The position numbers were made by a program, and so were the translations under genes. From assembly GCF_030272615.1 (NCBI RefSeq), contig NC_081406.1, forward strand, positions 217,316,997 through 217,380,996: a stretch of 64,000 nucleotides of DNA, in the 5' to 3' direction. Positions 48,055 to 60,834 of this stretch are shown piece after piece (position 1 is the stretch's first letter; every line of letters begins with the position of its first letter). The notes under the pieces are model-generated. The model did not search any database and was not told the DNA's origin. It was given only the letters and a program-made list of their open reading frames with translations. This stretch comes from Cryptomeria japonica (lineage: Eukaryota; Streptophyta; Pinopsida; Cupressales; Cupressaceae).

Positions 48055-49759
48055 ATGGGGAATTTCACCATTCTAATGATCCTGATTAAACTTGATGGAT
48101 CAATAGATTGTTGCCCAATAATTTGGGAGATCTATGATTCAAGAGTTCAAGAAAGATGTAATCTAGGAACTTGAGAATTTGGCTTTGGAGCTTCACCTTT
48201 CCAAGAGTTATGAGACAACTTCATGAAGTTTCACCTATTCAAGATCTATTTCTTGAAAGAAATGTTTTTTATAGAATTTGTATTCATTTTTTGTAATCAA
48301 CATGTTTTGTTATATGTTCCTTCTCTGTTATGTAGACGTTAAGAGTGGTTTCCTTGGCAAGGAGGAATTTTATTTGTGAAAGGATAATTTGCAACAACCA
48401 TATAATGAGGGGGAATTCAAGAATATCATATTGAATTATCCAGTACTTAGTTTAGATAGTAATTATGTGATGCCTATTATGTAATTATAGGTAGTTTTTT
48501 TAGATATTATTATATTAATTGTATGCCTAAACCTTGCATAAATGATTTTGTGTTATTAAATAACACATCAAGCATTTTATCTTTTAGGGTTGTGGCTTTC
48601 TTTGGATGATTTCTCACTGTGGATGAAACCTAAGGAATGTGTAATATTGAACTAAATTCCATTATATAGAACAAATTATAGACTAAATAATACTCAGCTA
48701 TCAAAGAAAAATCAATATGTAAGGTGTAGAGGCTAAGTAAACTATGTAAAATATAATCTCTCATGATTGTGCACTAAGTAAACGATTAATTTTTATTCAA
48801 TATATGATTTATGAAAGATAAATATTCTATATGAACATAAGTTCACAAGTGTAAACGCATTTTTTTACATAAATCAATTAAATCATATTAGATGAGAAGT
48901 TTTCAGCAATAACACATTACCAAAAATATAATTTCATAATCAGTTCAAGAGAATTTTTTTGGAGAGAACATATCCATGAGTGTTTATTTATAATTCAAAA
49001 TGATCTCTAGTAAATTTATCATGTGATCCTTCTCCAACAAAAGTATTACTAACCTATAAATACTAACTCATAATATCTAGAATTTAAATCTACTTTAAAT
49101 CTTTTGCACTTTACAAATAGAATGAGTTTAGTAGATATAGATTTTAGTCTCAAAAGATCAATATTCTTCTATGATAGCTTGTAAAAACATTTATTATAAT
49201 TAATTTCAATGAGACAATTAAATTCATAATTAGGTTCTCAATGACTTATCCAATAAAAGCTCATTCTTTAACAAATATTATCTTAACACATGTATCTTTC
49301 TACATAAAGGAATGATCTTGTTTAGTTATTAATAGTCTCTATTACAAGATAGCTTAATTTTATTAAATCACAGTTTTGAGATCTATAGATCTATAGACCT
49401 ATCTACTACCTACCGAACTAGCACTATTATTTAAATGTTGACTACAAAGACTTTAGTTACCAAAAGTAAACATTCAATTAAATGGGATTATATTTGTTTA
49501 TATACTAAAATCCTACACATCAGGAAGGAATGTGTAGAGAAATTGAATATAATGTCATATGATTATATTGAATTTGATTAAAATAAATGTTCAATATGGG
49601 TTGTATTTAATGCAAGACTATTATCAATTTGATATTTAGCACATGTATCCTTTGTTCATTATAAATCAAATACATATAAATATGTGTCAGTCTATTAAAA
49701 GTACATTACAATTAGGTGGATGGTTGTAATTTAATTATAGAATGAAATGTCTTGAATGC
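48055..49759. other. AT-rich DNA without a recognised feature
   Basis: No gene or element end could be supported. 48430-48590 has LTR-like composition only. Confidence 0.45.
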
Positions 49760-50581
49760 TAGACTTGGTGCAGATTGATTTTTCGGGAGGTGCTTTGGAA
49801 CTTGGACGTGTCAGCTTCTACGGTTTGTGCCCCAATGGAGGGGTCTTCCAATCCAGGCTCTGGAGGAGGGCATGTACAACCTCCTCCATGCAAGTAAGAC
49901 ACTTCTGACCTTCTTGTCCCTTCCATAGTATTAACGCTAGCTCATGTTGGTGTTTTGGATTTTTAGTTAGTGCGCAAAGATTGTTTAATGCACACCAAGA
50001 TGGATGGGGATCTCGCTGGTGTGGAATTTAATTTGGGTGATCGTGTCTTTAATTGAGAGGCTACCGCTGTGAATGGCAATAAGTCATTTAACACGGTGCT
50101 AGCTGATTCTTGTCTTTCTATCCCTAACTCGACAATGTTTGATGCTAGGGTTTTTGCTTTGTCCGAAGGTTATGGTGGCGCAAGAGGAGGAAGAGGTAAG
50201 AAGAATAACCTTTCTCTAGCTTTTCCATCACTCCTAATTCGGATATGATTAATGCTTTGAATAATCAGAAGTATAGGTTAAAGAATGTTGTTATCTTTCT
50301 TGCAGTCATGGACATTGCTAAATGAATATTGGGATGAATGGCTGAAAAATATTTGGAAAAAAAATTATGTATTCATTTTTCCTTTGTAGAATGATTAAGA
50401 AAGGATTGTTTATTATTTTAATTAACAACAATAAGTCTTAATTGACAGTTTTCGAGAAGTAATACTCATCCATTGGGAAATGTACATTTAGGGTCCTTAA
50501 ATGGTCTCCCGAGGCTGTTAGCAGCGAAATCTTAGCCCTCTTATGAACCAAGTGGATTGTTATTAAAAATCTTCCCCTCTC

Positions 50582-50815
50582 TTGTGGAATTTTATTCCCC
50601 AAATGTTAGAACCCATTGGGAAAGTTCTTAGAGTGGATAAAACTCACTCCTTAGTTCCCCACATGGATGCTAGGGTCTTAATATCTATTGACCCCAACAA
50701 AGACCTACCTAGGCTTGTTGAAAGTAATGTTGATGAGGATCCCATGGTTTATATTATCAAAATTTTAGGTGGGATTAATTATTATTTCTTGTGCAAACGA
50801 GAAGGGCACAATTGA
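50582..50815 (+). pseudogene. LINE ORF1 remnant with degenerate zinc knuckle
   Basis: 'LEPIGKVLRVDKTHSLVPHMDARVLISID' style sequence followed by 'NYYFLCKREGHN' and, past a stop, 'NCP' is the DUF4283-plus-CCHC arrangement of plant LINE ORF1. The first knuckle Cys is replaced by Tyr. Further ORF1 scraps run to 52004, ending in a basic AT-hook-like 'KRKRGRPKGK' just before ORF2. Confidence 0.65.
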
Positions 50816-52009
50816 AGAAATTGCCCTATTTTAGCAACATGCAAGACCCTTGCCAATTCTAATGGTAATTCAAGAGATCGCCTAATGCAATCCAATGGTG
50901 AACCTGCCATCTCTCTTCAAGAAATACCCAATCATGCAGAGGGTGCATAAGGCCCTATCCTAGAGCGACTTAATTTCCTCAAAGAGGCGGTGAAGGTTGT
51001 GGTTAACTCTTCACCTGCTAGTCTTCATGTTCTTGATGAGGCTACTAGTTCTAGAAAGTTTAATTTCCTAATCCGCTTCCTCATTTTTCCATTGCTATGT
51101 TGATTTCTCAAATTAGGGATCCTAAGGTGGATAGCTCTAACCAATTTGTGCATCCAAGGACTCACAAGGTTAGGACGAAGAATGCACAATAGCTTGCCCT
51201 AGATAAGCTTAAGAACTATAAGGCTTCCATGATTGAGGTGACTCACTATTTTAATAAGCACTCCCATGCTGATCCTACCTTTTTCGCAGTGGATGATGAT
51301 TCTCATATATTGGTTCTTGTGGCTAGTTTGGTTAAGGAAAAACAAAAATTCTTTCATCAAGTCTATTATTAGGGGTGTCGAGAAAAGCAAACACTCTAGT
51401 ATGAAACTGAGTGAAGTAGCCAGCCTGGGTAGTCCAACGGAGGGTTCAGTCTCCTTGAAACTTTCTAAGAATTTGGACGTTCTTTTGAAGCCCCATATTA
51501 AGGAACACCCTAGATAGAGAGATTGATAAGGTTCCTCCCCTCCTTGGTGATAATAAAACTACCACTTCCCCTTAATTTGATGTTAGCACCTCTCCAGCCA
51601 TTGATAACCAAAATGTTAAACTTGATAGTGATGCTACCTTTTATGATGTTATTACTGTGGACACACTTATTAGGAATAAGGCTTCTAATGAATCCAATGA
51701 ATTAGCTATTTTCCCATATGAAAAAAATAGAATGAGCCTTTGTGATGATCACATTGAGGATAATTATTTAATATCAGTCCTGGAGACTAGGTCCTTATTT
51801 GGTGATTCGATCATTAAAGAAGAGCATAATCTAGGTCACGATCAGATTATGGAATCCAAAGATAAAGATTTTGAGATTCTAATCCATGCCGGCAATTGTA
51901 TTTTTACTAAGGTTAAAAGGAAGAGGGGAAGACCTAAGGGAAAACAATCCCCCCTTCCTAAGAGCTTCAAAAAATTCAAAGCTACTAAGGACATCATAGC
52001 TTAAGGTTT

Positions 52010-52745
52010 CTCATGGAATTGAGCTACATTTATTGGAATATTAGGGGACTTGAATCCCCAGATAGGAAACATGTAGTCAAGAGGTTTCTTAACCAACATA
52101 AAAATGTCAAAATTAAGCTATTTTAGGAAGTAAAAGCCACTAAGTTCACTCTGGAGGTGAACCTTAAATACATATGGAAAGATGCATTACAATTCTTCAC
52201 CAATCATGATAGAGGTAAAGGGATGCTATCATTATGATTGGAGGCAAGTAGGGTAGTAAATTCTTTGATAGCAACTCCCATGTATGTAATAGTGGTGTGG
52301 ATAATTATGAACCTTTGTGATACTAAGGTTGGCATATGTTCCCTTTATACCTCCAATGACTACATAATATAATAGATCTTGAAAATGATTATGTAATCTA
52401 TTGAATATTCCCTAGCTTGCTTGGAGAGACTTTAACATAGTTGAGAATCCAAATGATAAACTAGGAGGTTTGAACCTAGAATGGAAAAGTGGAGAGAAGC
52501 TCTACTGAGATAGGCTGAAGGATAAGCTTAGACTATTCAATCCTCTTGAAGGTATGAAGAAGGGTTATAGATCAATATGGTATACATGGTATAATTTCCA
52601 GCAAGGGTGGAGGAGGATTTACTGTAGGCTAGATAAGTTCTATGCTTTAAATAAAGACCTCTTCTCTTTCAAGAAAGAGGATGATGGAACAACAATCAAA
52701 GTTTTTCCATTCACCCTCACAAATCATCATCTGATTTTAGCTTAG
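52010..52745 (+). pseudogene. LINE endonuclease remnant
   Basis: Starts 'LSYIYWNIRGLESPDRK', the canonical WNxRGL opening of the APE-type endonuclease. 'LAWRDFNIVENPNDKLGG' (GDFN region, Gly replaced by Arg) lies near 52430 and 'YTWYNFQQGWRRIYCRLDKFYA' near 52580. It contains many stops and is not functional. Confidence 0.7.
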
Positions 52746-53099
52746 ATCACATTGAATTTCAATATAGCCCCTTAGCTCAAGAGGGAGGAGAACTTAACCC
52801 TCAACACCAACCTTCTGTATGATCAAGATCTCAAAAGTGTCATTTATATGATTAGACAAATAAATAAATGGGACTATCATACCCTATTTGCAATTGATAA
52901 ATGGAACAATAATGTTAGGATTTGGAAGGTACTGCTACAAATAGTTGGAAAGAAAAAGGCTATAGATGGTAGAATACTAGAAAGAGACCAAGTGGATAAC
53001 TCGACAATTGAAGAAGCCTAGCTTCAAAATGACCCTACCAATTTGGAGCTATCTCACTCACTATTTAGAACCAGAGACTTGTTGAAAAAAATTCAACAT

Positions 53100-54240
53100 A
53101 ATAAGATCTAGGGAATCAAGTTGAGGGCTAGACTCAATTGGCTTCAACAAGGAGATAAGGGTTCCAAATTATTTTTTAATATGTTGAGATGGAAGGAATT
53201 CAAGGAAGGGATTGATAGAGTTTGGTAGGAGGGTAAGGAACTAGTTGAAAATGAGGACAATAAAACTACCTTCCTATAGTATTACCAAAAGCTATTCTCC
53301 TCTGATGGTAACTCCCCCTCTAGCCTCTCTATTAGAGATAAATGTAGAGCCCTCATACCTAAGATGTTTACAACAAAGGAGGTTTATTTTCTCAAGAAAC
53401 CTATCTTGATTGAGGATATTAATTAGATAATTAATACCCATAACAATGATGAGGCCCTAAGTTTATATGGGCTGCCCATTGAGTTTTACGAAGAGGCTAA
53501 GGATTAGATTAGCATGGACTTATTGCAGAATTATGAGGAAACTCTAGCTAGGGGTTCTATAGGTGCTGAGATCAATAAGAGGGTAATAAATCTTCTCCTA
53601 AAAGGTGGGAACAAACCCCTGATTAAGAACTGGAGGACCATTACTTTACTTAATGTTTCCTATAAAATTCTTGCTAATATTTTTGTGATCGGACTTGTGG
53701 ATAGCGTACCAAATTTTGTAAGCAATACTCAAATGTGATTCACTAAAGGGAAACACATTCTTAAAAACCTCATCACAAGTTGGGAGGCCATGAAATGGGA
53801 AAAGATAACCAACCAAAAGGTTGCTATGTTCCTCACTGAATTTGAAAAGACATATGATCATATTGAATGCAGCTTTCTCACCACATGATGCTAGAAGAAT
53901 TTTAATTCCCAAATGAATTTTGTTAAATGTTTTAAGTTATTCTTGATGACACCTCTACTCAAGTTAAGGTCAATGGAACTTGTACCCAACCCCTCAAGCT
54001 AGATAGGTCTACCAAGCAAGGATGCCTACTTTCTCCTATCCCATTTGTTATTATGGAAGATTCTATATTCTACTTACTTAGAGAGTCTACCCACTCTCCA
54101 AGGGTGAGGAGTATCTCCTTAGCCTACAAAGTTCATCTAATTAATATCAAGTTTTTTTATCATAAAACCCTTTTCCAAGAACTTGAAGAGGCCAATATGG
54201 ATTCCTTGATGTTAAATCTCAATATATTTTATGAAGCCTC
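53100..54240 (+). pseudogene. LINE reverse transcriptase remnant, catalytic motifs lost
   Basis: 'RLNWLQQGDKGSKLFFNM', 'KNWRTITLLNVSYKILANI', 'KTYDHIE' and 'KQGCLLSPIPFVI' mark an L1 RT. In motif A the catalytic Asp position reads Glu (LTEFEKTYD). The position of the FADD box reads 'FFYHKTLF', so both catalytic centres are gone. Coding stops at 54240, inside a helix that resumes at 62338. Confidence 0.75.
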
Positions 54241-55737
54241 TGTTGGAAGTGGATTGACTCTGAGAGGGGGGGGTGAATCAGAGTCAATAATCAATTTAAC
54301 TCTCTTTAATTTTTTCTTACTTTGGAAAACTCTTTTAACACACATATGACACCCTAACTTGTATCGAAGCATGCATTTCTGATTAAACAATATATATAAT
54401 TGAGTAATCTTGCTATGCTTCTTATTGAACTTGTCAAAGCATCAAATTATGACTGGTAGAATTAATTAAAAAACAAAGTGACCAGCATAAAGAATTAAAA
54501 TTTTGTAGAACAACAATGAAGCATAAATAAATGTATCAGAGCATTCATCTAATGGAACACATAAAATGGATTAGAACACAACACAGATTTTCATGAGTGG
54601 AAAACCCTCTTGGGGTAGAAAAACCACTCGATAAAAGAATATTTTATTATCTCAAGAAGCACCCACTCCTTACACTGTATTTAGAAGTCTCAAACTTCAA
54701 GGAGCACCGACCCCTATGTCACAAATGATATCAAGAAAATATCTCCAATTACAAGCACTGATAAATTCAGAAGTGCATCATATTATGCAACTCTCAACTT
54801 GTCAATCACTGAACAAGATTAATACAAAAGATGGTCTATCACCGCCATCTCTATTTTTTTTTTTTGTTACACCCTGTTATATTCAAGAGATCTATCCTTC
54901 ATCAAGCAAAACCAACTAACAAAACTTCTTCCTTGACCACGCTCCAAAATCAGGTTCCCAAACTGTAATACGGGTTTTATAGAATTGAATCACAACCGGA
55001 ATAAAACTGTTTTGTGTGTTCATCCTTGAGTAGGGTTACCAAACCCTAACTTAGGTTGGAGTTAATAAAAATTTATCACCAAAATAAATGTACTGCATAG
55101 GATCTCTTTAGAAATACTTCTTTCCTTTTCCCAATTTTTGTTTCAAAAAAAATTTACTTGTGATTATTTCTTTGGAAGAATATAGTAGCAAGAAAGATAT
55201 TTTTAATCTTTGCATTTTTTATAACTGGAAAAATACTCGGGACCATCTTTTTCATTTTTTTTAAAAATAGAAGAGTAAACACTTTTATCTTTCTATTTTT
55301 TTTTCTTCTTTCACTTCCATTTTACTTTTTACCCTTCATGGTTAGACAAGAGAAAACACTTTTATCTTTCTTTCTTTTTTTCTTTCACTTCCTCTTTTAC
55401 TTTTTACCCCTCACGATTTCACAAAACATACTGCAAAAATAACAATTTGACAATTTGATGCTAAAACAATTGCGAGAAATCCCCACAAAATTAGCCATAA
55501 AATATTACCATTTGAAGCATTCATACCTGTAGATTATTAAATCAAAAAATACCACAATGCGAATTTGAAGAACCACTGGTCACTGAACCTACCTTCTTCT
55601 CTTCCACAAAAAGTTTCACTATCAATGAATACCAAAAATTGATCTGCTTACACCTGTCCACTATTCATAGAGATAAAGCTATATAGTCACCAAAACCTTT
55701 TTGTCATCAAGGACAATGGAGCATAACAAAGGTAACA
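54241..55737 (-). repeat. 3' LTR of SIRE-like copia (left on plus strand)
   Basis: 1497 bp, TGTTGG...TAACA on the plus strand, outer flank GCCTC. It has intact TG/CA termini and contains pyrimidine-rich T/C tracts near 55230-55400. Confidence 0.95.
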
Positions 55738-55750
55738 AACTCCCCCTTTG
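55738..55750 (-). promoter_or_regulatory. Polypurine tract
   Basis: On the minus strand 'caaagggggagtt' abuts the 3' LTR. It is the expected plus-strand primer site for this retrotransposon. Confidence 0.9.
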
Positions 55751-55986
55751 TCCTTGATGGCAAAAACTGAACCATCATTAACTGCTAGAAACAACATCAT
55801 GATACCATAAATACCACCTGAGTAAACTGCCAATTAATTTGTGAAACCTTAGAACAACCTGTAATTCCAACTATTTGTGAAACTCAGAATAACCTGTAAG
55901 AACAACTGTCTTCTCCCCCTTTTTGTCTCAAGGACAAAGGGACAAAATTGGGGAGAGTGATGCTCCCCCTCATAGAATGCAAGATA

Positions 55987-57201
55987 TTAAGCAAGAATAG
56001 ATTGAGAGATAACTCCCAACCTGTCTCTGAAATGTTCAAATACTTCTTTAGATAGAGCCTTTGTGAAAATGTCAGCCACTTGTGCCTGGGAAGGCACATA
56101 TAAAAGTTGAAATTCATTAGCTAACACCTGTTCACGTAGAAAATGTAACTTTATTGCAACATGTTTAGTGCATGAGTGCATAAGAGGATTTTTAGAAAGA
56201 TTTATGGCACTAGTGTTATCACAAAAAATAGAGATTGGCTTGTTTACTGTAATACCCATATCAGCAAGTTGATAAGACATCCAGATTAATTGGGTACAAC
56301 AAGCTGTTGCGGCAATATACTCAGATTCTGCAGTTGATAAAGTGACACATTCTTGCTTTTTGCTATGCCAAGCAACAAGATGATCTCCTAGGAAGAAAGC
56401 TGCACCATTGGTGCTTTTTCTATCATCTACACAGCCAGCCCAGTCAGCATCCGTAAAACCAACAAGAGTAAAATCATTATTTTGTGGATACCATAAACCA
56501 TAGTCTAAAGTACCTTGAATGTACTTTAAAATTCTTTTCACAACTATCAAATGAGATTGTTTAGGGGCAGATTGAAATCGTGAAACCAAACAGAATGCAT
56601 GCATTAAATCAGGCCTAGATGCAGTTAAATAAAGTAAGCTGCCTATCATTGATCTGTACTCAGATTGATTGACTTCAGGTGAGTCATCTGCCTTGGTTAA
56701 TTTACAGCTAGTCTCCATTGGAGTAGTAACAGGTTTGCAATCTATCATATTAAACTTCTTTAGCATTTCTTTTGCATATTTGGTTTGTGATAAAAAAATG
56801 CCTTGTTCAAGCTGCATTACTTGAAGACCAAGAAAGAAGGTTAATTCACCCAACATGGACATTTCAAATTCAGATTCCATGAGTTTTGAAAATTTTTTGG
56901 TTAAAGAATCATTATTGCAACCAAAAATGATATCATCCACATAGACCTCAACAAGTAAAATATCATTACCTTCAACTTTGACATATAAGTTACTGTCAAC
57001 TCCACCTCTAGTAAATCCATTTGCTATAAGGTGAGCATCTAACTTGGAGTACCAAGCTCTTGGAGCTTGTTTAAGACCATATAGAGCCTTTTTCAACCTG
57101 TATACATAATCAGGTTTATCTGCAGAGACAAACCCTTCTGGCTGTTCCATATATACCTCTTCATCAAGATAACCATTTAGGAATGTTGTTTTAACATCCA
57201 T
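55987..57201 (-). pseudogene. pol: copia pol: reverse transcriptase and RNase H
   Basis: A 404-codon open frame continuous in register with the upstream pol, separated by one TAG (57309-57307). It opens with motif A '[10 protein letters not shown]' (Asp 2), then '[16 protein letters not shown]', the catalytic 'VYVDDIIFG' (residues 86-94), '[18 protein letters not shown]', and the RNase H landmarks 'FTDADWAGC' (249-257), '[10 protein letters not shown]' (291-300) and 'IFCDN'. All catalytic residues expected for copying RNA into DNA appear present. No env-like ORF follows; 250 bp of spacer leads to the LTR. Confidence 0.95.
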
Positions 57202-57306
57202 TTGATAAATTTTAAAAATTTTATAACAGGAGTATGCCAGAAATATTCGTATTGACTCTAGCCCAGCAACAGGTGCAAATGTTTCACCAAAATCTACACC
57301 TTCTTG

Positions 57307-59484
57307 CTATGCATATCCTTTACACACAAAGCGTGCTTTATTCCTAACAACTTTACCAGATTCATCAAGTTTATTTCTGAAAATCCATTTACCCCCTATA
57401 ACATTTTTATCATCTGGTCTAGGCACTAGTTCCCAGGTTTTATTCTTTTCTATTTGATTGATTTCATCTTGCATTGCATTCAGCCAACAATCATTAATAA
57501 GAGCTTCAGAAACAGACTTAGGTTCAAAATCAGTTACCAGACAGTAATGCTCAGCCATTTGAGCTTGTTCACCAATTCTTGCTCTTCTCCTAGTCAAGAT
57601 TCCTGCATCTATTTCACCAATAATTTGACTTTGAGGATGTCTTTTAGTAATGATTCTAGAGGGTGTATGTAAAAGATTTTCTGCTTTAGGACTTGATGGA
57701 GGACTCTTCCCATTTGTAAATTCTGCTTCAGCAGATTTAGAAACTTGTTCCAGTCTTATTGGTATATCGTCTTCAACATCCTGCATACCATCACTTAGAA
57801 AGAATTGCTCATCAAATCTTACATTAACAGTTTCAACAATTTTGTTCAATCTATTATTGAAACACCTATAAGCTTTGCTATGAGTAGAATATCCAAGAAA
57901 TATACCCTCATCAGTCTTAGCATCAAAGCTTCCTAGATTCTCTTCATCTCTTTTTATATAACACTTGCACCCAAAAATCTTGAAATACTTAATTGAAGCA
58001 GCTTTACCATACCAGAGTTCATAAGGAGTAAAAGTAGATTTTACCCTAATTTGCACATGATTCAGAATATAAACAACTGTGTGAACAGCTTCTTTCCAAT
58101 ATCTGTCTGGCAGATTTGCCTCATTAAGCATTGTGTGAGCCATCTCTTTGACTGTTCTGTTTTTCCTCTCAACCACCCCATTTTGTTGAGGTGTTCGAGC
58201 AGCAGCATACTGTCTTTTAATGCCATGTTTTTCACAATAATCAACAAATTTCTGTGATGTAAATTCACCACCCTTGTCTGATCTTAAACATTTAAGTTTT
58301 AAATCAGTTTCACGTTCAACCATTTTCCTAAAAATTTTAAATCTGTCAAATGCTTCAGATTTATGTTTGAGAAAAGTGACCCATACCATTCTTGTATAAT
58401 CATCCACAAAGAGCATGAAGTATTTTTCACCATTGATGGATTGTGTCCTTGTTGGACCACATAAATCTGTATGAACAAGTTGTAAAGGACTAGTAGAAGA
58501 GTGTTCTTTAGATTTAAAAGATACTTTTGTCTGTTTACCTTTCAAACACTCTTTGCACACAATATTTAATGGTTTTCTCAAGATGGGTAAACCTCTGACA
58601 TTCTGGTTCTTGCTGATTCGAACTAGATTATCAAAGTTTACATGTCCCAAGCGCTTGTGCCATAACCAGTTTTCTTCTACTTGACCCATAAGACACATAC
58701 CTACATTATTTTCATAATCTATGGAGTCAAGTAAATTGTAAACATTCCCAATAGTCCTCAAACTAGTAGCAACAATTTTACCAAATTTATTTTTGATAGC
58801 ACAACCTTGAGAACTAAAAGATACATTATAACCACTGTCACAAATTTGACTGACACTCAACAAATTGTGTTTTAATCCTTCAACAAAATAAACATCATGA
58901 ATAGGAGTGTCATTATTTAGCAGTAATGTGCCTTTACCTCTGACAAAGGCTCCTGAATTATCACCAAATCTTACAAAACCTCCATCAAAGTTTTCAAAAT
59001 GAAGGAATTTATTTATGTCACCTGTCATATGGTGTGAACAGCCACTGTCCAACACCCACAATGACTTTTTACTTGAAAGAAATGCAGTTTGCACTATCAT
59101 AGACTGTTCAGAACTAGGGACAAACTTTGGTTTCCACACCTTATGAATTTTTTCCTTTGACTTGCATTCAGAAGAAGTATGTCCAAAGAAGTTACACTTA
59201 ATGCACTTCACAGTATTTGGAAAACCAGAGGCTTGATTATGTCCAAACATAGAAGTTCTATGTTGCAAAAATCTGCAAGTGTTAACCTTATGGCCAAACT
59301 TGTTGTAGTAAAAATAGTAACCATGAAAGAACCCAAACCTAAAAGGAGTCATTCTATTGTAGGCCTGAAATTGTTTTTTGTTTGCAAGTTTAGTAATTTG
59401 TTTTGATGATTCAGCACTATCAAAACCTATACCTGTCAAATTCTTGCATTGTTTTTGTTTTCTTAAGATTTCATTCAAATGCAA
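57307..59484 (-). pseudogene. pol: copia pol: zinc knuckles, protease, integrase
   Basis: About 725 codons in the gag frame. A first CCHC knuckle (about residues 57-70) has both leading Cys replaced by Tyr; the second (C94, C97, H102, C107) is intact. The aspartic protease motif is LDSGCS (145-150). The integrase shows HHCC (H276, H281, C310, C313) and D340, D403, E439 with the D-35-E spacing. The start of the RT domain ('KTWELVPRP', 'GGKWIFRNK') precedes the TAG. The protein would process the polyprotein and insert cDNA. Its frame has no ATG of its own because it is part of a gag-pol fusion cut by stops at 59532-59530 and 59499-59497. Confidence 0.95.
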
Positions 59485-59529
59485 GGTACTTTCATACTAC
59501 TCAATCTGCTTATGTAAAGAACTACTTTG

Positions 59530-60759
59530 CTATTCCAAAATGTTAACTTTCAATTCACTATCAGCAAGTAAGACTTTCAGATCCTCAACTGTTTGCTTTG
59601 AATCTTTTAATTCAATTTGTAAAATCTGTTTTTCACTTTCATGAGAAGCTACAAGTTTCTTAAACCTTTTGATTTCTTTGAGAGCACACAGTAACTCTCC
59701 TTCAAGATCAATTTCACCTTGATCTAAATCATCAGATTGATCTACTGATATGTTATTTAAACCTTTCTTTGAGGAAGTTTCTATTGCAGCCATAAACAAG
59801 GTTTCATCACCTTCACAAGGTGAGTCATCTGAATCATTTTCAGAATCTTCTTTAATAAAAAGACTCTTCTTTTTCTGAAAAGGATTGAATTTCTTTTTAG
59901 AGTTCCATTTTTTCATTTTGAATACTTTTTCTGGTTTTTCTTCTTCATTATTTTGGTCACTCAGGGGACATTGAGCAGCAAAGTGCCCAGCTTTGCCACA
60001 ATTAAAACATTTGAAGGGTAATTTTCCCTTATACTTCTTTTTTAACTTTCTAACTAGCAAAGCTTCTATAGCATCTGAAAGTTCAGACTCACTATCTAGT
60101 TCCTCCTTCTTTTCTACTTTAAATGCAGTTTCTTTAGAACTAGAAGGATTACTACCTATCCTCATTTCATAGGCTGTGAGTATGCTTTGTAGGCTGTCAA
60201 GAGACATAGTTGAAAAGCTTTTCTTTTCTTCTAAAGTCGACACCTTAGTTTCAAATTTAGGAAGTAAAGTTCTAATAACCTTTCTGACAACATCTTTTTC
60301 ATCAACATTTTCACCAAGACCCCTTCTTGAATTCACAACTTCATCAATTCTAAGAAAGTAATTTGCAATAGTCTCATCTTCTTTCATTCTCAATGACTCA
60401 AACTGATTCTTGAGTGTGACAATTTTAGATTCTTTGACCTTTGCATCACCTTGATAAATAGTTTCAAGCTTGCTCCATATTTCATGAGCAGATGTACAAT
60501 GCATAACTTTAGCAAACACATCCTTGGTAAGACCACACAAGAGAGCATGTTTTGCTCTAGCATTTAACTCATACTGAGATTTAGCATCAAGATCTGAAGG
60601 AATAGCATTAGGAACAACATATTTTGTGATAACAATGTTCCACACATTTACATCAACAGAGATCAAGTACGTTTCCATTCTGATCTTCCAAAACACATAA
60701 TCTGTGCCATCAAAGAGGGGAGCTCTTGAAAAAGAGGCACCTTCTTGTGAATAAGCCAT
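59530..60759 (-). CDS. gag: copia Gag polyprotein N-terminal part (409 residues)
   Basis: Opens with an ATG 62 bases after the primer site. Residues ~10-200 are the copia capsid-like UBN2 region ('LFDGTDYVFWKIRMETYL', 'HEIWSKLETIYQG', 'FESLRMKEDETIANYFLRI'). A zinc knuckle follows (C251, C254, H259, C264), then a Lys-rich linker, an acidic Ser/Asp stretch and a coiled-coil-like C terminus ('ELKDSKQTVEDLKVLLADSE'). It ends at a TAG at 59532-59530 that is probably premature, since the same frame continues into pol. Role: forms the particle that packages element RNA in the cytoplasm. Confidence 0.95.
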   Translation of the reverse strand: MAYSQEGASFSRAPLFDGTDYVFWKIRMETYLISVDVNVWNIVITKYVVPNAIPSDLDAKSQYELNARAKHALLCGLTKDVFAKVMHCTSAHEIWSKLETIYQGDAKVKESKIVTLKNQFESLRMKEDETIANYFLRIDEVVNSRRGLGENVDEKDVVRKVIRTLLPKFETKVSTLEEKKSFSTMSLDSLQSILTAYEMRIGSNPSSSKETAFKVEKKEELDSESELSDAIEALLVRKLKKKYKGKLPFKCFNCGKAGHFAAQCPLSDQNNEEEKPEKVFKMKKWNSKKKFNPFQKKKSLFIKEDSENDSDDSPCEGDETLFMAAIETSSKKGLNNISVDQSDDLDQGEIDLEGELLCALKEIKRFKKLVASHESEKQILQIELKDSKQTVEDLKVLLADSELKVNILE

Positions 60760-60820
60760 GACAAGACTTCCAAAAGACCAGGAACAATCCCTAGGATAGA
60801 CCTAAAAGATGGGACCCTAC

Positions 60821-60832
60821 GCTCTGATACCA
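60821..60832 (-). promoter_or_regulatory. Primer-binding site (tRNA-iMet)
   Basis: Minus strand TGGTATCAGAGC, two bases inside the 5' LTR edge; complementary to the 3' end of plant initiator tRNA-Met. Confidence 0.95.
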
Positions 60833-60834
60833 CT

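Larger units (their letters stand above)
49760..54240 (+). mobile_element. Decayed LINE on plus strand, 5' part (split by copia insertion)
   Basis: ORF1 remnants, endonuclease and RT regions in order, all with many stops and frame changes. The element continues at 62338 after the 8.1-kb SIRE-like insertion. The 5' end is uncertain. It is older and much more mutated than the LINE at 31-37.6 kb. Confidence 0.75.

Noticed and set aside
57454-59644. Plus-strand frames across copia pol
   Set aside because: Antisense shadows of a well-supported pol frame.
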